Assembly (NCBI RefSeq): GCF_900188435.1 | Contig: NZ_FYFA01000001.1 | Coordinates: forward strand, 1,302,001-1,366,000 | DNA length: 64,000 nt | Reading direction: 5' to 3' | From: Marinobacter sp. es.048 | Lineage (GTDB): Bacteria; Pseudomonadota; Gammaproteobacteria; Pseudomonadales; Oleiphilaceae | Part shown: piece after piece, positions 24,911-32,908 of the stretch | Layout of the letters: every line of letters starts with the position of its first letter | Position numbering within the stretch: position 1 is the first letter of the stretch | The notes under the pieces: model-generated | The model's database searches: none | Told to the model about the DNA's origin: nothing | The model's input: only the letters and a program-made list of their open reading frames with translations | Position numbers and translations under genes: made by a program

Positions 24911-26599
24911 ATGGCCCGATTCTGCGATTCCATTTCAGCGCCGTCGGTGCTGATCTTTGACTGGCACGGCACGCTGGTAGACACCCACGATGCCATGTTC
25001 AGTGCCATGGAGGACATGTTGCCGCAGCTCGAGGACCTGGGTCTGGTGGAACGGCTGCTGCCGGAGGATAAATGCCGCACGGCAGACGACGCGCGCCTGG
25101 TGCGTTACATCCGTATTTTCCGGCGCCTGCATCCGCGTATTCTGGCGGAACGCCGAGTATCGCGGACAGACATTTTTAATGCCATCTTCGGCGATGACAA
25201 AGAAGCCAAACTGATCGCCCACAAGGCCTATAACGAGGCCTATCGGCGATACTTCGGTCAGGTAAAGCCGTTCCAGCCTGGTGCCTACGAATACCTTTCA
25301 TCCCTGAAAGCCATGGGTATCCGGCTGGCGGTATCCACCAATCGGAACCGGGAGTTTCTGGACCGGGAGCTTCAAACGGTGGATGAGGGCCGGTGGCGGA
25401 AACTGTTTGATGCCACAGTGTGTGCCGATGACGTAACCGAGTACAAACCTGACCCCGAGGTGATTCTCAAAGCGCTCGAGAAGCTCGACTTGCCAGCGGA
25501 TGAAAGAGCCTGGTATGTCGGTGACAGTTATGTCGACATGCTCACCGCCAACAAGGCCGGCGTGTCCGGCGTGTTCTACAATGGTGCCTGTTGGGAATCC
25601 GGCCGAATCGACAGTTGGTTTTCTCATAGAGACGCGCCTGCGGCCATTCTGGACAGTTTTGAGGACCTGCTGGATCTGCTGGCCCTGCTCGAGCGGAACC
25701 AGCCGGAAGCCTTTGAGCAGGCGCCGGCAGAAGTTCGGCCGCGGCCTTTCCCGCCACCCCCGCGCCCGGAGCCAAGGATCGAGCCGGACTGGCACCCGGC
25801 AGTCGTCAAGCTCATTCGCCCTGCGGTCATCCTGTTCGACTGGCACGCCACACTGGTGGATACTCTGGACGCCATGTACCACGCGGTGGATGACATGCTG
25901 CCGGATTTTCACAAGCTGAACTTGATGGACCGTATGGTGGCGCCGGAAGACAGCAAAACCCCGGAAGATGTGAAGCTGGTTGCGTATGTCCGGGAGTTTG
26001 CGAAGTTGCATCCAAAAGTGAAAGCGGACCGGAAAATTTCCCGAACCGATATCTTCGAGGTGCTGTTCGGAGACGATCAGGAAGCCAAACAGATCGCCCA
26101 CCAGGCGTTTAATCACCACTATCGAAAACACTACGGAACCGTAAAAGCCTATGAACCGAAGGTGCGCGAAGTTCTGGACGGATTGAGGCGCATGGGCATC
26201 CAGGTGGGTGTCATTACCAACCGGGATCGCGAGTTTTTCGAGCATGAACTGGCGGCCGTGGAAGACACCGGCTGGACCCATCTTTTTGATGTCGACGTCT
26301 GCGGCGACGACACGCCCCTGCGCAAACCCCATCCGGATCAGCTTCTGCTGGCGGTTCAGAAACTGGATTATCCTCCGGACCCGAGCGTCTGGTACGTGGG
26401 CGACAGCACCACCGATGTGATCGCTGCAAAACGAGCGGGCCTGACCTCGGTGTTTTTCAACGGGGCCCAGTGGGATTTACCCTGGCTGAACAAGATTTTC
26501 CCCGGCACCCACAAACACCCGGACAAGCCGGATGTGGTGGTTAATGATTTCTCGGAGTTCTGGGCTCTCGTGTTGGCCTGCGAAGTGGGGCCGCCATAA
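24911..26599 (+). CDS. Tandem-duplicated HAD-family protein with DWH catalytic motif
   Basis: A 562-residue soluble protein made of two similar HAD domains (about residues 10-245 and 303-550) joined by a Pro/Arg-rich linker (RPRPFPPPPRPEPR). Each opens with FDWH(G/A)TLVDT: the nucleophile Asp (D17, D310) is kept, but the second Asp of the usual DxD is His (H19, H312). Motif 2 is STN/ITN, motif 3 YKPDP/RKPHP, motif 4 WYVGDSxxD in both. Insert segments RTDIFNAIFGDDKEAK and RTDIFEVLFGDDQEAK are also duplicated. GGAGG precedes the ATG. It may be a phosphatase or another HAD phosphotransferase; the substrate is unknown. Confidence 0.85.
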   Translation: MARFCDSISAPSVLIFDWHGTLVDTHDAMFSAMEDMLPQLEDLGLVERLLPEDKCRTADDARLVRYIRIFRRLHPRILAERRVSRTDIFNAIFGDDKEAKLIAHKAYNEAYRRYFGQVKPFQPGAYEYLSSLKAMGIRLAVSTNRNREFLDRELQTVDEGRWRKLFDATVCADDVTEYKPDPEVILKALEKLDLPADERAWYVGDSYVDMLTANKAGVSGVFYNGACWESGRIDSWFSHRDAPAAILDSFEDLLDLLALLERNQPEAFEQAPAEVRPRPFPPPPRPEPRIEPDWHPAVVKLIRPAVILFDWHATLVDTLDAMYHAVDDMLPDFHKLNLMDRMVAPEDSKTPEDVKLVAYVREFAKLHPKVKADRKISRTDIFEVLFGDDQEAKQIAHQAFNHHYRKHYGTVKAYEPKVREVLDGLRRMGIQVGVITNRDREFFEHELAAVEDTGWTHLFDVDVCGDDTPLRKPHPDQLLLAVQKLDYPPDPSVWYVGDSTTDVIAAKRAGLTSVFFNGAQWDLPWLNKIFPGTHKHPDKPDVVVNDFSEFWALVLACEVGPP

Positions 26600-26601
26600 G
26601 G

Positions 26602-27846
26602 TCAGGGGCGTTCGAGGGCACGTAATGCGTCTTCGGCATCCAGCCCCAACATGAGGACGCCGAGAGGAACGCCATCGGAAATCGGGCTGACCGGAGCGCT
26701 TACGGTGACCTGAAATCGGGACGTGGAGGCGTCGTAGCGGATTGGTGAAATATACAGCGCCTCCATTCCCTTGAGACCTTGGCGGGTGGCGTCCAGCACT
26801 TTCTGAAACTTGGCTTCATCTCCTTGCCAGTAATCGGTGGTAAGTTGGCTCATCGCCGCCAGAGTTCCCATGCTATTCATGATCATGGCCTCCGTAACGA
26901 GGCCGCCTTGCGCCACTTTCCAGCCATGCAAGGTTCGCGAGCCCGCCAGAGCAAGAATCCGGTCGGCCAGTTGCGTGGAGGCAAACGGTGCCATAGCCTG
27001 CCACATGCTGTCCTGAGTCATCACGTCTGTGAAGCTTTCCTGTCTCGGGCCCGAAGCGATAATCTGTGGGATATCCAGAGCGCTGCTGACCTCGCTGATC
27101 AGGTTTTCCGAGAGGGTCCGGATACGACGTTCTTCCTCGTCCGACAGGGCGAGGTGACCGGCCATGCAACTGTTCAGCGTGCGATTGAAGGTGCCAAGAA
27201 ACTCCGGATAGCTGGAAGCAAAGGATTCGCTGAGATAAAGGTAAAGCGGCGCGTAGCGAACGAAATGTCGCTCCAGAACCATGCCAGGCCCTCCGTTTTC
27301 CAGGAGCAGGCCGTTCATGACACGTTCATCCATCAGAGCCGCATCAATACGCTCACGCTTCAGAAGGGCGAGAAGTTGCGAAGCCGAGGTAACGCTGAGA
27401 AAAACCGAATAGTCATTGGCTTCCAGCCAGGCTTCTTCATTGCTGCCATCAACAACCCCGATCCTCAGATTATCGCTGACGAGTTGGTCGCCTCTGGTAA
27501 AGAAGTACCACTTCTCCAGAGCCACCGGATCGCTGCGTTTTGCTATGTTGTCCAGCTCTGCAGAGGGATCAATGGCAAAATAGCCATCGATCATGTTGCG
27601 TTCCAGCGAGTGCATGGCGCGATTCTGGGGCGTAATCCGGATGCGTGTCGCCCAGCCAGCGCGATTAGCGGCACAAACCACCGTGTCTGCGGTTTCACCG
27701 GAAATTCGATTGGCTCCATCCTTCCCCTGGCTTGCCACCTGATAGGGTGGGCTTTCGAAGGTGTATAGGTTCAGTGTCGGAGGCTGGGCCTGACACACGG
27801 GTGAAGCCAGTATCAGTGTCAGACTCAGAGCGAGTCGAAGGTTCAT
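26602..27846 (-). CDS. Periplasmic solute-binding-like protein with extra C-terminal domain
   Basis: A 414-residue exported protein: signal peptide MNLRLALSLTLILASPVCQA, then an SBP family 3-like domain (about 25-250) with 'LNLYTFESPPYQVA', 'GYFAIDPSAELDNIAKRSDPV' and 'LRIGVVDGSNEEAWLE'. The C-terminal 130 residues (MNSMGTLAAMSQLTTDYWQG ... PISDGVPLGVLMLGLDAEDAL) look like a PAS/Cache-type sensing fold rather than part of an ABC binding protein. No ABC permease or ATPase genes are nearby, so it may signal rather than transport. It is convergent with the HAD gene (2-bp gap). Confidence 0.6.
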   Translation of the reverse strand: MNLRLALSLTLILASPVCQAQPPTLNLYTFESPPYQVASQGKDGANRISGETADTVVCAANRAGWATRIRITPQNRAMHSLERNMIDGYFAIDPSAELDNIAKRSDPVALEKWYFFTRGDQLVSDNLRIGVVDGSNEEAWLEANDYSVFLSVTSASQLLALLKRERIDAALMDERVMNGLLLENGGPGMVLERHFVRYAPLYLYLSESFASSYPEFLGTFNRTLNSCMAGHLALSDEEERRIRTLSENLISEVSSALDIPQIIASGPRQESFTDVMTQDSMWQAMAPFASTQLADRILALAGSRTLHGWKVAQGGLVTEAMIMNSMGTLAAMSQLTTDYWQGDEAKFQKVLDATRQGLKGMEALYISPIRYDASTSRFQVTVSAPVSPISDGVPLGVLMLGLDAEDALRALERP

Positions 27847-27974
27847 GGTAAGGGCCGCGTCCGTGGTGTTTACAATCCTTATGTCAGGCTAGCACCAATG
27901 CGGGGCTTTTGCTGCACAACGTTAGTTCACATGTCGTTAACGAATCTTTCCAGAACTCTTCTGTGGAGATTCGT

Positions 27975-29507
27975 CTAGAGCTGCTCCAGATTCGCCAGTA
28001 AATCCCCGGCGCGCCGGAGCAGCGCCTCCCGCTTTTCCGGTTTCTGCTTTTCCCAGTTCCGGTACATCATGCCCATCCGCGGGTTTTTGGCGAAGTCGTC
28101 CCGATGGCGATCGATGAAATGCCAGTACAGGGCGTTGAACGGGCAGGCGTCATCTTCGGTGGCCTTGTTCACTTTGTAGTGGCAGTTGGCGCAGTGGTCG
28201 GACATGCGCTGGATATACTTGCCGCTGGCGGCGTAGGGCTTTGAGCCCAGATAGCCGCCATCGGCATGCATCACCATGCCCAGAACGTTGGGCAGTTCCA
28301 CCCAGTCGTAGGCATCGGCGTACACCGCCAGGTACCAGTCGCAGATTTCCTCCGGCTTGATGCCCGCCAGCAACGCGAAGTTGCCGGTAACCATTAATCG
28401 TTGGATGTGGTGGGCGTAGGCGTTGCGGCGGGTGGCATCGATGGCCTTGTGCATGCAGCGCATTTTTGTGTCACCGGTCCAGTAGAACCAGGGCAGGGCA
28501 CGGGTGTTGCCCAGGCGGTTCTCTTTCGCATACCCCGGCATGTTCATCCAGTAGATACCCCGCACGAATTCGCGCCAGCCCAGAATCTGCCGGATAAACC
28601 CTTCCACGGCATTGATCGGAGCCCGGCCCGAATACCACGCCTGGGCCGCAGCCTCGCAAACCGTCACCGGATCCTGCAGCCCGGAATTAATGTAGGGCGA
28701 CAGAATGGAATGGAACAGCCAGTCTTCGGTGTCTGAAATCGCGTCCTGATAGTCGCCGAAGCAGGGCAGGGCAAAGTCGATGAAGTGCTCGAGCGCCGCC
28801 TGCGCGTCCTCGGCCGTCACGGCAAAGTGGAAGTCGTCTGTAGTGCCGAAGTGATCTCTGAAATGCTCGTCCACCAGGCTGATCACATCCTGAGTCATGC
28901 CATCTGGCTCTATCCGGAATGGCGCGGGTGCCGGCGGCTTCCCGGTCCATTTCTTCCGGTTATCTGCGTCAAAGTTCCACTGCCCGCCCTCCGGTTCGCC
29001 CTCGGCGGTCATCAGCAAACCGGTCTTGCGACGCATCTCCCGGTAGAAAAACTCCATACGCAATTGCTTGCGGCCTTCCGCCCAGTCGGCAAATTCCCGT
29101 TTGGTGGCAATAAACCGTGCATCCGGCCGGATCTCCACCGGCACCCCAAGGCGTTCATGCCATCCACTGATCTGTTCATGCAACCGCCATTCGCCACACT
29201 CAGTGGTGATCACTTTCTCTGCACCGATCCGCTTTACCTGTTCGCCAACCACTGCTTCAAGGCTCTGGTGTTCGTTGTCCGGGTGATAGGCCTGGTAATG
29301 AACGTGCCAGCCATCGCTCTCCAGTTGCTGTGCGAAGTGGCGCATGGCGCTGAACAGCAGCACGATTTTCTTCTTGTGGTGGTTGGTGTAGCTCGCCTCG
29401 TCATGAACCTCCGCCATCACCACCAGATCCCGGTCTCGGTCGGCGTCATCGAGGGCGCTGATGTCTCTCGTTAATTGGTCGCCGAGGATCAGGATCAGGT
29501 TTGCCAT
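27975..29507 (-). CDS. Iron-sulfur bacterial cryptochrome/photolyase (PhrB/CryPro type)
   Basis: A 510-residue protein of the deoxyribodipyrimidine photolyase-related class. It opens MANLILILGDQLTRDISALDD and contains 'GWREFVRGIYWMNMPGYAKEN' and 'HIQRLMVTGNFALLAGIKP'. Near the C-terminus HCANCHYKVN and 'DACPFNALYWHF' supply the cysteines that hold a [4Fe-4S] cluster; members repair (6-4) photoproducts. The ATG at 29507 is chosen because LILILGDQL is the usual N-terminus; the upstream ATG at 29558 adds 17 unusual residues. It is the second photolyase-type gene in the window and is unrelated to the first in class. Confidence 0.92.
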   Translation of the reverse strand: MANLILILGDQLTRDISALDDADRDRDLVVMAEVHDEASYTNHHKKKIVLLFSAMRHFAQQLESDGWHVHYQAYHPDNEHQSLEAVVGEQVKRIGAEKVITTECGEWRLHEQISGWHERLGVPVEIRPDARFIATKREFADWAEGRKQLRMEFFYREMRRKTGLLMTAEGEPEGGQWNFDADNRKKWTGKPPAPAPFRIEPDGMTQDVISLVDEHFRDHFGTTDDFHFAVTAEDAQAALEHFIDFALPCFGDYQDAISDTEDWLFHSILSPYINSGLQDPVTVCEAAAQAWYSGRAPINAVEGFIRQILGWREFVRGIYWMNMPGYAKENRLGNTRALPWFYWTGDTKMRCMHKAIDATRRNAYAHHIQRLMVTGNFALLAGIKPEEICDWYLAVYADAYDWVELPNVLGMVMHADGGYLGSKPYAASGKYIQRMSDHCANCHYKVNKATEDDACPFNALYWHFIDRHRDDFAKNPRMGMMYRNWEKQKPEKREALLRRAGDLLANLEQL

Positions 29508-29641
29508 AGTGAAGATTTCTCCAGTCTTAAAAGTTGCGGGTGCAATGACATCAGCCAATGCCTACAAAGGGGTAATCCAAGTACGCCAAGAGCCCAAGGG
29601 TGGTTCATAAACAGCGCTGGTAAACTGAAACCAACGTTCAG

Positions 29642-29655
29642 CTGACACGCATCAA
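29642..29655 (+). promoter_or_regulatory. FNR/Anr-type box upstream of hemN
   Basis: CTGACACGCATCAA fits TTGA-N6-TCAA with one mismatch. hemN is a common Anr target. A start near 29690 is expected, which would place the repeat at 29704-29748 in the leader. Confidence 0.5.
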
Positions 29656-29703
29656 AAAGAGACGTCAGGGATTGTCCTAAAATGCGTCAGCTTCCCTGAA
29701 CAT

Positions 29704-29748
29704 GGGGTCAGATGAAACGTTCATCTGACCCCGATTTCATCTGACCCC
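29704..29748. repeat. REP-like palindrome, GGGGTCAGATGAA family
   Basis: GGGGTCAGATGAA (29704-29716) and TTCATCTGACCCC (29720-29732) form a perfect 13-bp hairpin with a 3-nt loop. A third half copy TTCATCTGACCCC follows at 29736-29748. The same half-sites recur at 56833-56862, and a variant at 31194-31221. Confidence 0.85.
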
Positions 29749-29757
29749 GAGTTTGCC

Positions 29758-31176
29758 ATGACCTCCATCCCCGCACTCAGAACGCAAGACTCAACACTGC
29801 CAGAATTCATCTGGGATGACGCCTTGATCCGCCGCTATGATCTCAGTGGTCCAAGGTACACTTCCTACCCCACGGCTGTTGAGTTCAACCAGAACTACCC
29901 TGTTGAAGATATGGTCAAAGCCGCAGCTCGCAGCAAGGTCAGTGGTCGGCCGCTGTCGCTCTACACCCACCTGCCGTTTTGCGCGCACCTTTGCTACTAC
30001 TGTGCCTGCAATAAGGTCATCACCAAAAAGCGCGACAAGGCCATGCCCTACGTGGAGCGGGTGCTGAAAGAGGCGGCCATTCAGTCAAAACTGTTCGGGG
30101 CTGACCGACCGGTGACCCAGCTGCATTGGGGCGGTGGTACGCCGACATTTTTGCCAAAAGATGTGATGGAACACCTGATGGCGGGATACGGGGAGCTGTT
30201 TAACCTGCAAACCGGTGATGAGCGGGATTACAGTGTGGAGATCGACCCACGGGAAGTGGACCAGGACACCCTGCCAACCCTCTGGAAACTGGGTTTCAAC
30301 CGGATCAGTCTGGGCGTTCAGGATGTGAATCCCCAGGTCCAGAAAGCGGTGAATCGCATTCAGCCGAGAGAGATGACCGAAGCCGTGCTGAATGAAACGC
30401 GTCGAATCGGCTTCCGGTCCATTAACCTAGACCTGATCTACGGCCTGCCGCATCAGACCCCGGAAAGCTTTGCCGAAACCCTGGAAGCGGTGATTGAAAT
30501 GTCCCCGGACCGGCTCTCTGTGTTCAGCTACGCGCACCTGCCCGACCGGTTCTATCCGCAGACCCGGATTCAGGGTGATACCTTGCCCAGTCCGCAGCAG
30601 AAGCTGACCATCCTGCACAACACCATAAACCGCCTGCTGGACGCCGGGTACGAATACATTGGCATGGACCACTTCGCCAAGCCGGACGACAGCCTGGCCG
30701 TGGCGCAACGGGAAGGCCGTCTGCACCGGAACTTCCAGGGCTACACCACCCACTCCGAATGCGATCTTGTTTCCCTGGGTGTTTCCGCCATCGGCCAGAC
30801 CGACGACGCCTATTTCCAGAACAATCACGACCTGCCTTCCTGGGAAGCGGCCATCGATGCTGGCCAGCTGGCGATCACCAAAGGCGTGAACCTGACCCGG
30901 GACGACCGGATCCGCCGCTGGGTAATCGGCCAGCTGATCTGCCAGTTCCGTCTGGATCGCCAGCTGTTCGCAGACGTCTGGAACGAAGATCTGAACCGTT
31001 ATTTTGCCGATGAGCTCAGCCGTCTGAAGCCCATGGTTCAGGATGAATTGATTGCCGATGATGGCAGTGCACTGCAGGTTCAGCCCGCGGGCCGGTTGCT
31101 GATCCGGGCCATCTGCCAGATCTTCGACCTGTACCGCAAAGAGGGCGCCAGCCAGCGGTTTTCCCGGATTATCTGA
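29758..31176 (+). CDS. hemN: Oxygen-independent coproporphyrinogen III oxidase HemN
   Basis: A 472-residue radical-SAM enzyme that makes protoporphyrinogen IX from coproporphyrinogen III without oxygen. Key parts are 'YDLSGPRYTSYPTAVEFN' at the N-terminus, the cluster motif CAHLCYYCAC (CX3CX2C, about residues 77-86), 'LHWGGGTPTFLP' for SAM binding and 'YIGMDHFAKPDDSL'. Length is as in E. coli HemN. No good ribosome-binding site precedes ATG 29758, because the REP-like repeat runs to within 10 bp of it. An FNR-type box lies about 100 bp upstream. It supplies heme for the nar and nos electron chain when oxygen is absent. Confidence 0.95.
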   Translation: MTSIPALRTQDSTLPEFIWDDALIRRYDLSGPRYTSYPTAVEFNQNYPVEDMVKAAARSKVSGRPLSLYTHLPFCAHLCYYCACNKVITKKRDKAMPYVERVLKEAAIQSKLFGADRPVTQLHWGGGTPTFLPKDVMEHLMAGYGELFNLQTGDERDYSVEIDPREVDQDTLPTLWKLGFNRISLGVQDVNPQVQKAVNRIQPREMTEAVLNETRRIGFRSINLDLIYGLPHQTPESFAETLEAVIEMSPDRLSVFSYAHLPDRFYPQTRIQGDTLPSPQQKLTILHNTINRLLDAGYEYIGMDHFAKPDDSLAVAQREGRLHRNFQGYTTHSECDLVSLGVSAIGQTDDAYFQNNHDLPSWEAAIDAGQLAITKGVNLTRDDRIRRWVIGQLICQFRLDRQLFADVWNEDLNRYFADELSRLKPMVQDELIADDGSALQVQPAGRLLIRAICQIFDLYRKEGASQRFSRII

Positions 31177-31193
31177 CAGCAGCGGCGAAGTCG

Positions 31194-31221
31194 GGGCCAG
31201 AAGAACGCGTTCTTCTGACCC
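31194..31221. repeat. Variant REP-like palindrome after hemN
   Basis: GGGCCAGAAGAA and TTCTTCTGACCC flank ACGCG-type centre; the arms pair with one mismatch. It resembles the GGGGTCAGATGAA family with A in place of T, and sits 18 bp after the hemN stop. Confidence 0.6.
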
Positions 31222-31226
31222 AATGT

Positions 31227-31547
31227 TCATTTCCAGAGCGAAAAAAGGGGGCTGTCCGTTTCCGGATAGCCCCTTTTGCGTCTTGCTGGCATCAGCTGTA
31301 GGCCGGCATCAGTTCCCGGACTGCTGGCGAGAAACACAGCGGATCGGCCATGTTCCCCATGCAGGGCATCAGTCAGGGGATCGCCGGCTTCAGCCAGTTC
31401 GACCTTTGAGAGCAGTTGTCGCATGTTGCTTGGCTCACCGTAGTTCAGCGCTAGGCTTTCAACCGCGAAAAAGACAATAACCAACAGGGCCGGTACCACC
31501 AGAGTGATCGGTTTGCCCCGCATGGAGAGGTTGTTTATGAGTTTCGT
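31227..31547 (-). pseudogene. Truncated NIT-domain chemoreceptor (methyl-accepting protein) remnant
   Basis: The minus-strand frame reads KLINNLSMRGKPITLVVPAL (membrane segment) then 'LSKVELAEAGDPLTDALHGEHGRSAVFLASS', the start of a NIT nitrate/nitrite-sensing domain of chemoreceptors. It stops after about 90 residues, reading straight through the terminator at 31241-31277, so HAMP and signalling domains are missing. The codon where the protein would normally begin (31545-31547) is ACG after AAGGCAAGG; the first ATG (31523) has no ribosome-binding site. An FNR box and a NarL pair lie upstream on this strand. It looks like a deletion remnant. Confidence 0.65.
31241..31277. terminator. Bidirectional Rho-independent terminator
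   Basis: GGGGCTGTCCG (31248-31258) pairs with CGGATAGCCCC (31263-31273), with AAAAAA before and TTTT after. It serves hemN on the plus strand and the chemoreceptor remnant on the minus strand. Confidence 0.85.
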
Positions 31548-31677
31548 AACCTTGCCTTGTTTGATTGTATGCTGCGGCAAACATCCCGGGGTCTCCCGGG
31601 CGGGTGCCATAATCGTGACGGGGTAGCCGGCGAGGTAGTTTCAGGCGTGTAAGTTGCTGTGATCGTTTGTTAATAGA

Positions 31678-31691
31678 CTGATAAACATCAA
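31678..31691. promoter_or_regulatory. FNR/Anr/Dnr box
   Basis: CTGATAAACATCAA matches TTGAT-N4-ATCAA with one mismatch. Plus-strand transcription would start near 31726 (towards ubiU), minus-strand near 31643 (towards the chemoreceptor). Confidence 0.65.
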
Positions 31692-31723
31692 GAAATAACG
31701 CAGGTAAGTAGTAGTGCGCAGAG

Positions 31724-31739
31724 TACCTCCTCTGGGGTA
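31724..31739. promoter_or_regulatory. NarL 7-2-7 site
   Basis: TACCTCC-TC-TGGGGTA is an inverted heptamer pair with 2-bp spacing. It would overlap the predicted plus-strand start, or lie at about -88 for the minus strand, the usual position for NarL activation above an FNR site. Confidence 0.65.
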
Positions 31740-31856
31740 GTCTCACCTTCGATGTGCCGGCGAACAGAAAGGAGCATTCTGAGGCGCTGACAAAGGTCAA
31801 GGCAGTTACTGCCTAAGTGACGGTAAGATAGGGGCAGTCTTGCAGTGGAGAGTGCT

Positions 31857-32190
31857 ATGGAACTTGTCTGCCCGGTCGGTAGCCTGCCGGCCTGAACTTC
31901 AACGATAAGCGCGCCGCCAGCCAGTCGCCCAAACCTGGCGCCATGCTCTGGACAATCTCGAAGCTCGTGCCCAAGGGTTCACTGTTGAACCCCAATGGCG
32001 GAAGACGCTTGCGGCGAATCTGTGATCAGAACGAGTTAGCGGTGGAAGCGAATGATCAAAGTGCCCTTCAGGTTGCGATCCGTAGCAGCATCCCCTTTAT
32101 TACCGGCCCTTCAGTGAATGTCTACAACGTGGCTACGCTCAAAGTACTGGCAAAACAGGGGCTGAAAAGTGAAGGTCTGGCTTTGCCGTT
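31857..32190 (+). pseudogene. Fused, deleted remnant of ubiU and ubiV
   Basis: Pieces of two U32-peptidase-like proteins remain in three reading frames. ATG 31857 (GGAGAG upstream) gives MELVCPVGSLPA then a stop: the UbiU N-terminus. From 31889, one frame back, GLNFNDKRAA matches the next UbiU segment. At 31918-32025 AQTWRHALDNLEARAQGF continues to WRKTLAANL, a UbiU C-terminal piece. From about 32006 LRRICDQNELAVEANDQSAL leads on to ITGPSVNVYNVATLKVLAKQ, the middle of UbiV. No catalytic or Fe-S cysteine set survives. UbiU-UbiV hydroxylate ubiquinone precursors without oxygen; this copy cannot work. Confidence 0.75.
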
Positions 32191-32315
32191 CATGACTCCA
32201 CAGTGTTGGCTCAGCCAAGATCCTCAATGTTGGTTTTCCCGAAACTGATTTGTGTCATTGCCAAACAGTCGCAATTAGTAAACGGTATAACATTGTCCCC
32301 TTAAGGAGCCGCGTT

Positions 32316-32519
32316 ATGACTATCAATGAAGGCCTTCGCCTGATGGCAGGTGTATTCACCCTGATATCCATTCTTCTCGCTCACTATGTAAGCTCTTACT
32401 GGCTTTTCTTTACCGGGTTTATTGCCCTTAACCTAATCCAGTCTTCGTTCACCAAATGGTGCCCGGCCATGATGATCCTCAAAAAGATGGGCCTGAAAGA
32501 GGAAAGGCCGGTCAGCTGA
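32316..32519 (+). CDS. DUF2892 (YgaP-type) small membrane protein
   Basis: A 67-residue protein with two membrane segments: MTINEGLRLMAGVFTLISIL and 'YWLFFTGFIALNLIQSSFTKWCPAMMILKKMGLKEE'. The C-terminal FTKWCPAMMILKKMG is the DUF2892 signature, seen also as the tail of rhodanese YgaP. AAGGAG lies before ATG 32316. A weak FNR-like sequence (CTGATTTGTGTCAT, 32245-32258) is upstream. Function is unknown; it is frequent in sulfur and low-oxygen gene sets. Confidence 0.85.
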   Translation: MTINEGLRLMAGVFTLISILLAHYVSSYWLFFTGFIALNLIQSSFTKWCPAMMILKKMGLKEERPVS

Positions 32520-32581
32520 GGTGTTTCGCGGTAAAAGCCTGGGCTTTCAGGTTCTGCGTCTTTTGATCTCTCAGCGAAACC

Positions 32582-32908
32582 TTATTCCTGGCTGAGCGCT
32601 TCTTGAGCCCACTGCCAGGCGGCGACAGTCGCTGGAAAGCCTATTGAATTCATGCCCAGCACCAGCGCGTGCTCTATATCCTCGCGTGTGAGGCCCAGTT
32701 CCAGACTGCGACGAATGTGGGATTTCAACGCGGATTCGCGACCCGCACCAACGCAAACGCCAAGCTTTACCAGAGCGCGCTTTTTCTCATCCAGAGGACC
32801 GGCATCGGCAAGGGCTTTACCGAGCTGTTTGTGCGCTCGTTGCAGCTCTGGGAATCGTTCGCTGAAGGCAACGAAGGTTTTGGGGAGTTCGCTGTCATTT
32901 TTATCCAT
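32582..32908 (-). CDS. Carboxymuconolactone decarboxylase (CMD)/AhpD-like protein
   Basis: A 108-residue all-helical CMD-fold protein. The active-site helix reads VKLGVCVGAGRESALKSHIR followed by 'SLELGLTREDIEHALVLGMNSIGFPATVAAWQWA'. Only one Cys is present (CVGAGRES..H) rather than the AhpD C-x2-C, so a peroxidase role is less likely. It is convergent with the DUF2892 gene. A stress- or redox-related role is possible; the substrate is unknown. Confidence 0.82.
   Translation of the reverse strand: MDKNDSELPKTFVAFSERFPELQRAHKQLGKALADAGPLDEKKRALVKLGVCVGAGRESALKSHIRRSLELGLTREDIEHALVLGMNSIGFPATVAAWQWAQEALSQE

Larger units (their letters stand above)
31548..31856. promoter_or_regulatory. Divergent control region between two gene remnants
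   Basis: 309 bp without a gene. It contains an FNR-type box (31678-31691) and a NarL-type pair (31724-31739), both in good condition, although the genes on either side (chemoreceptor and ubiU) are degraded. Confidence 0.6.

Noticed and set aside
25298..26332. 344-codon minus-strand ORF opposite the HAD gene
   Set aside because: Antisense shadow; the plus strand has duplicated catalytic motifs and a ribosome-binding site.
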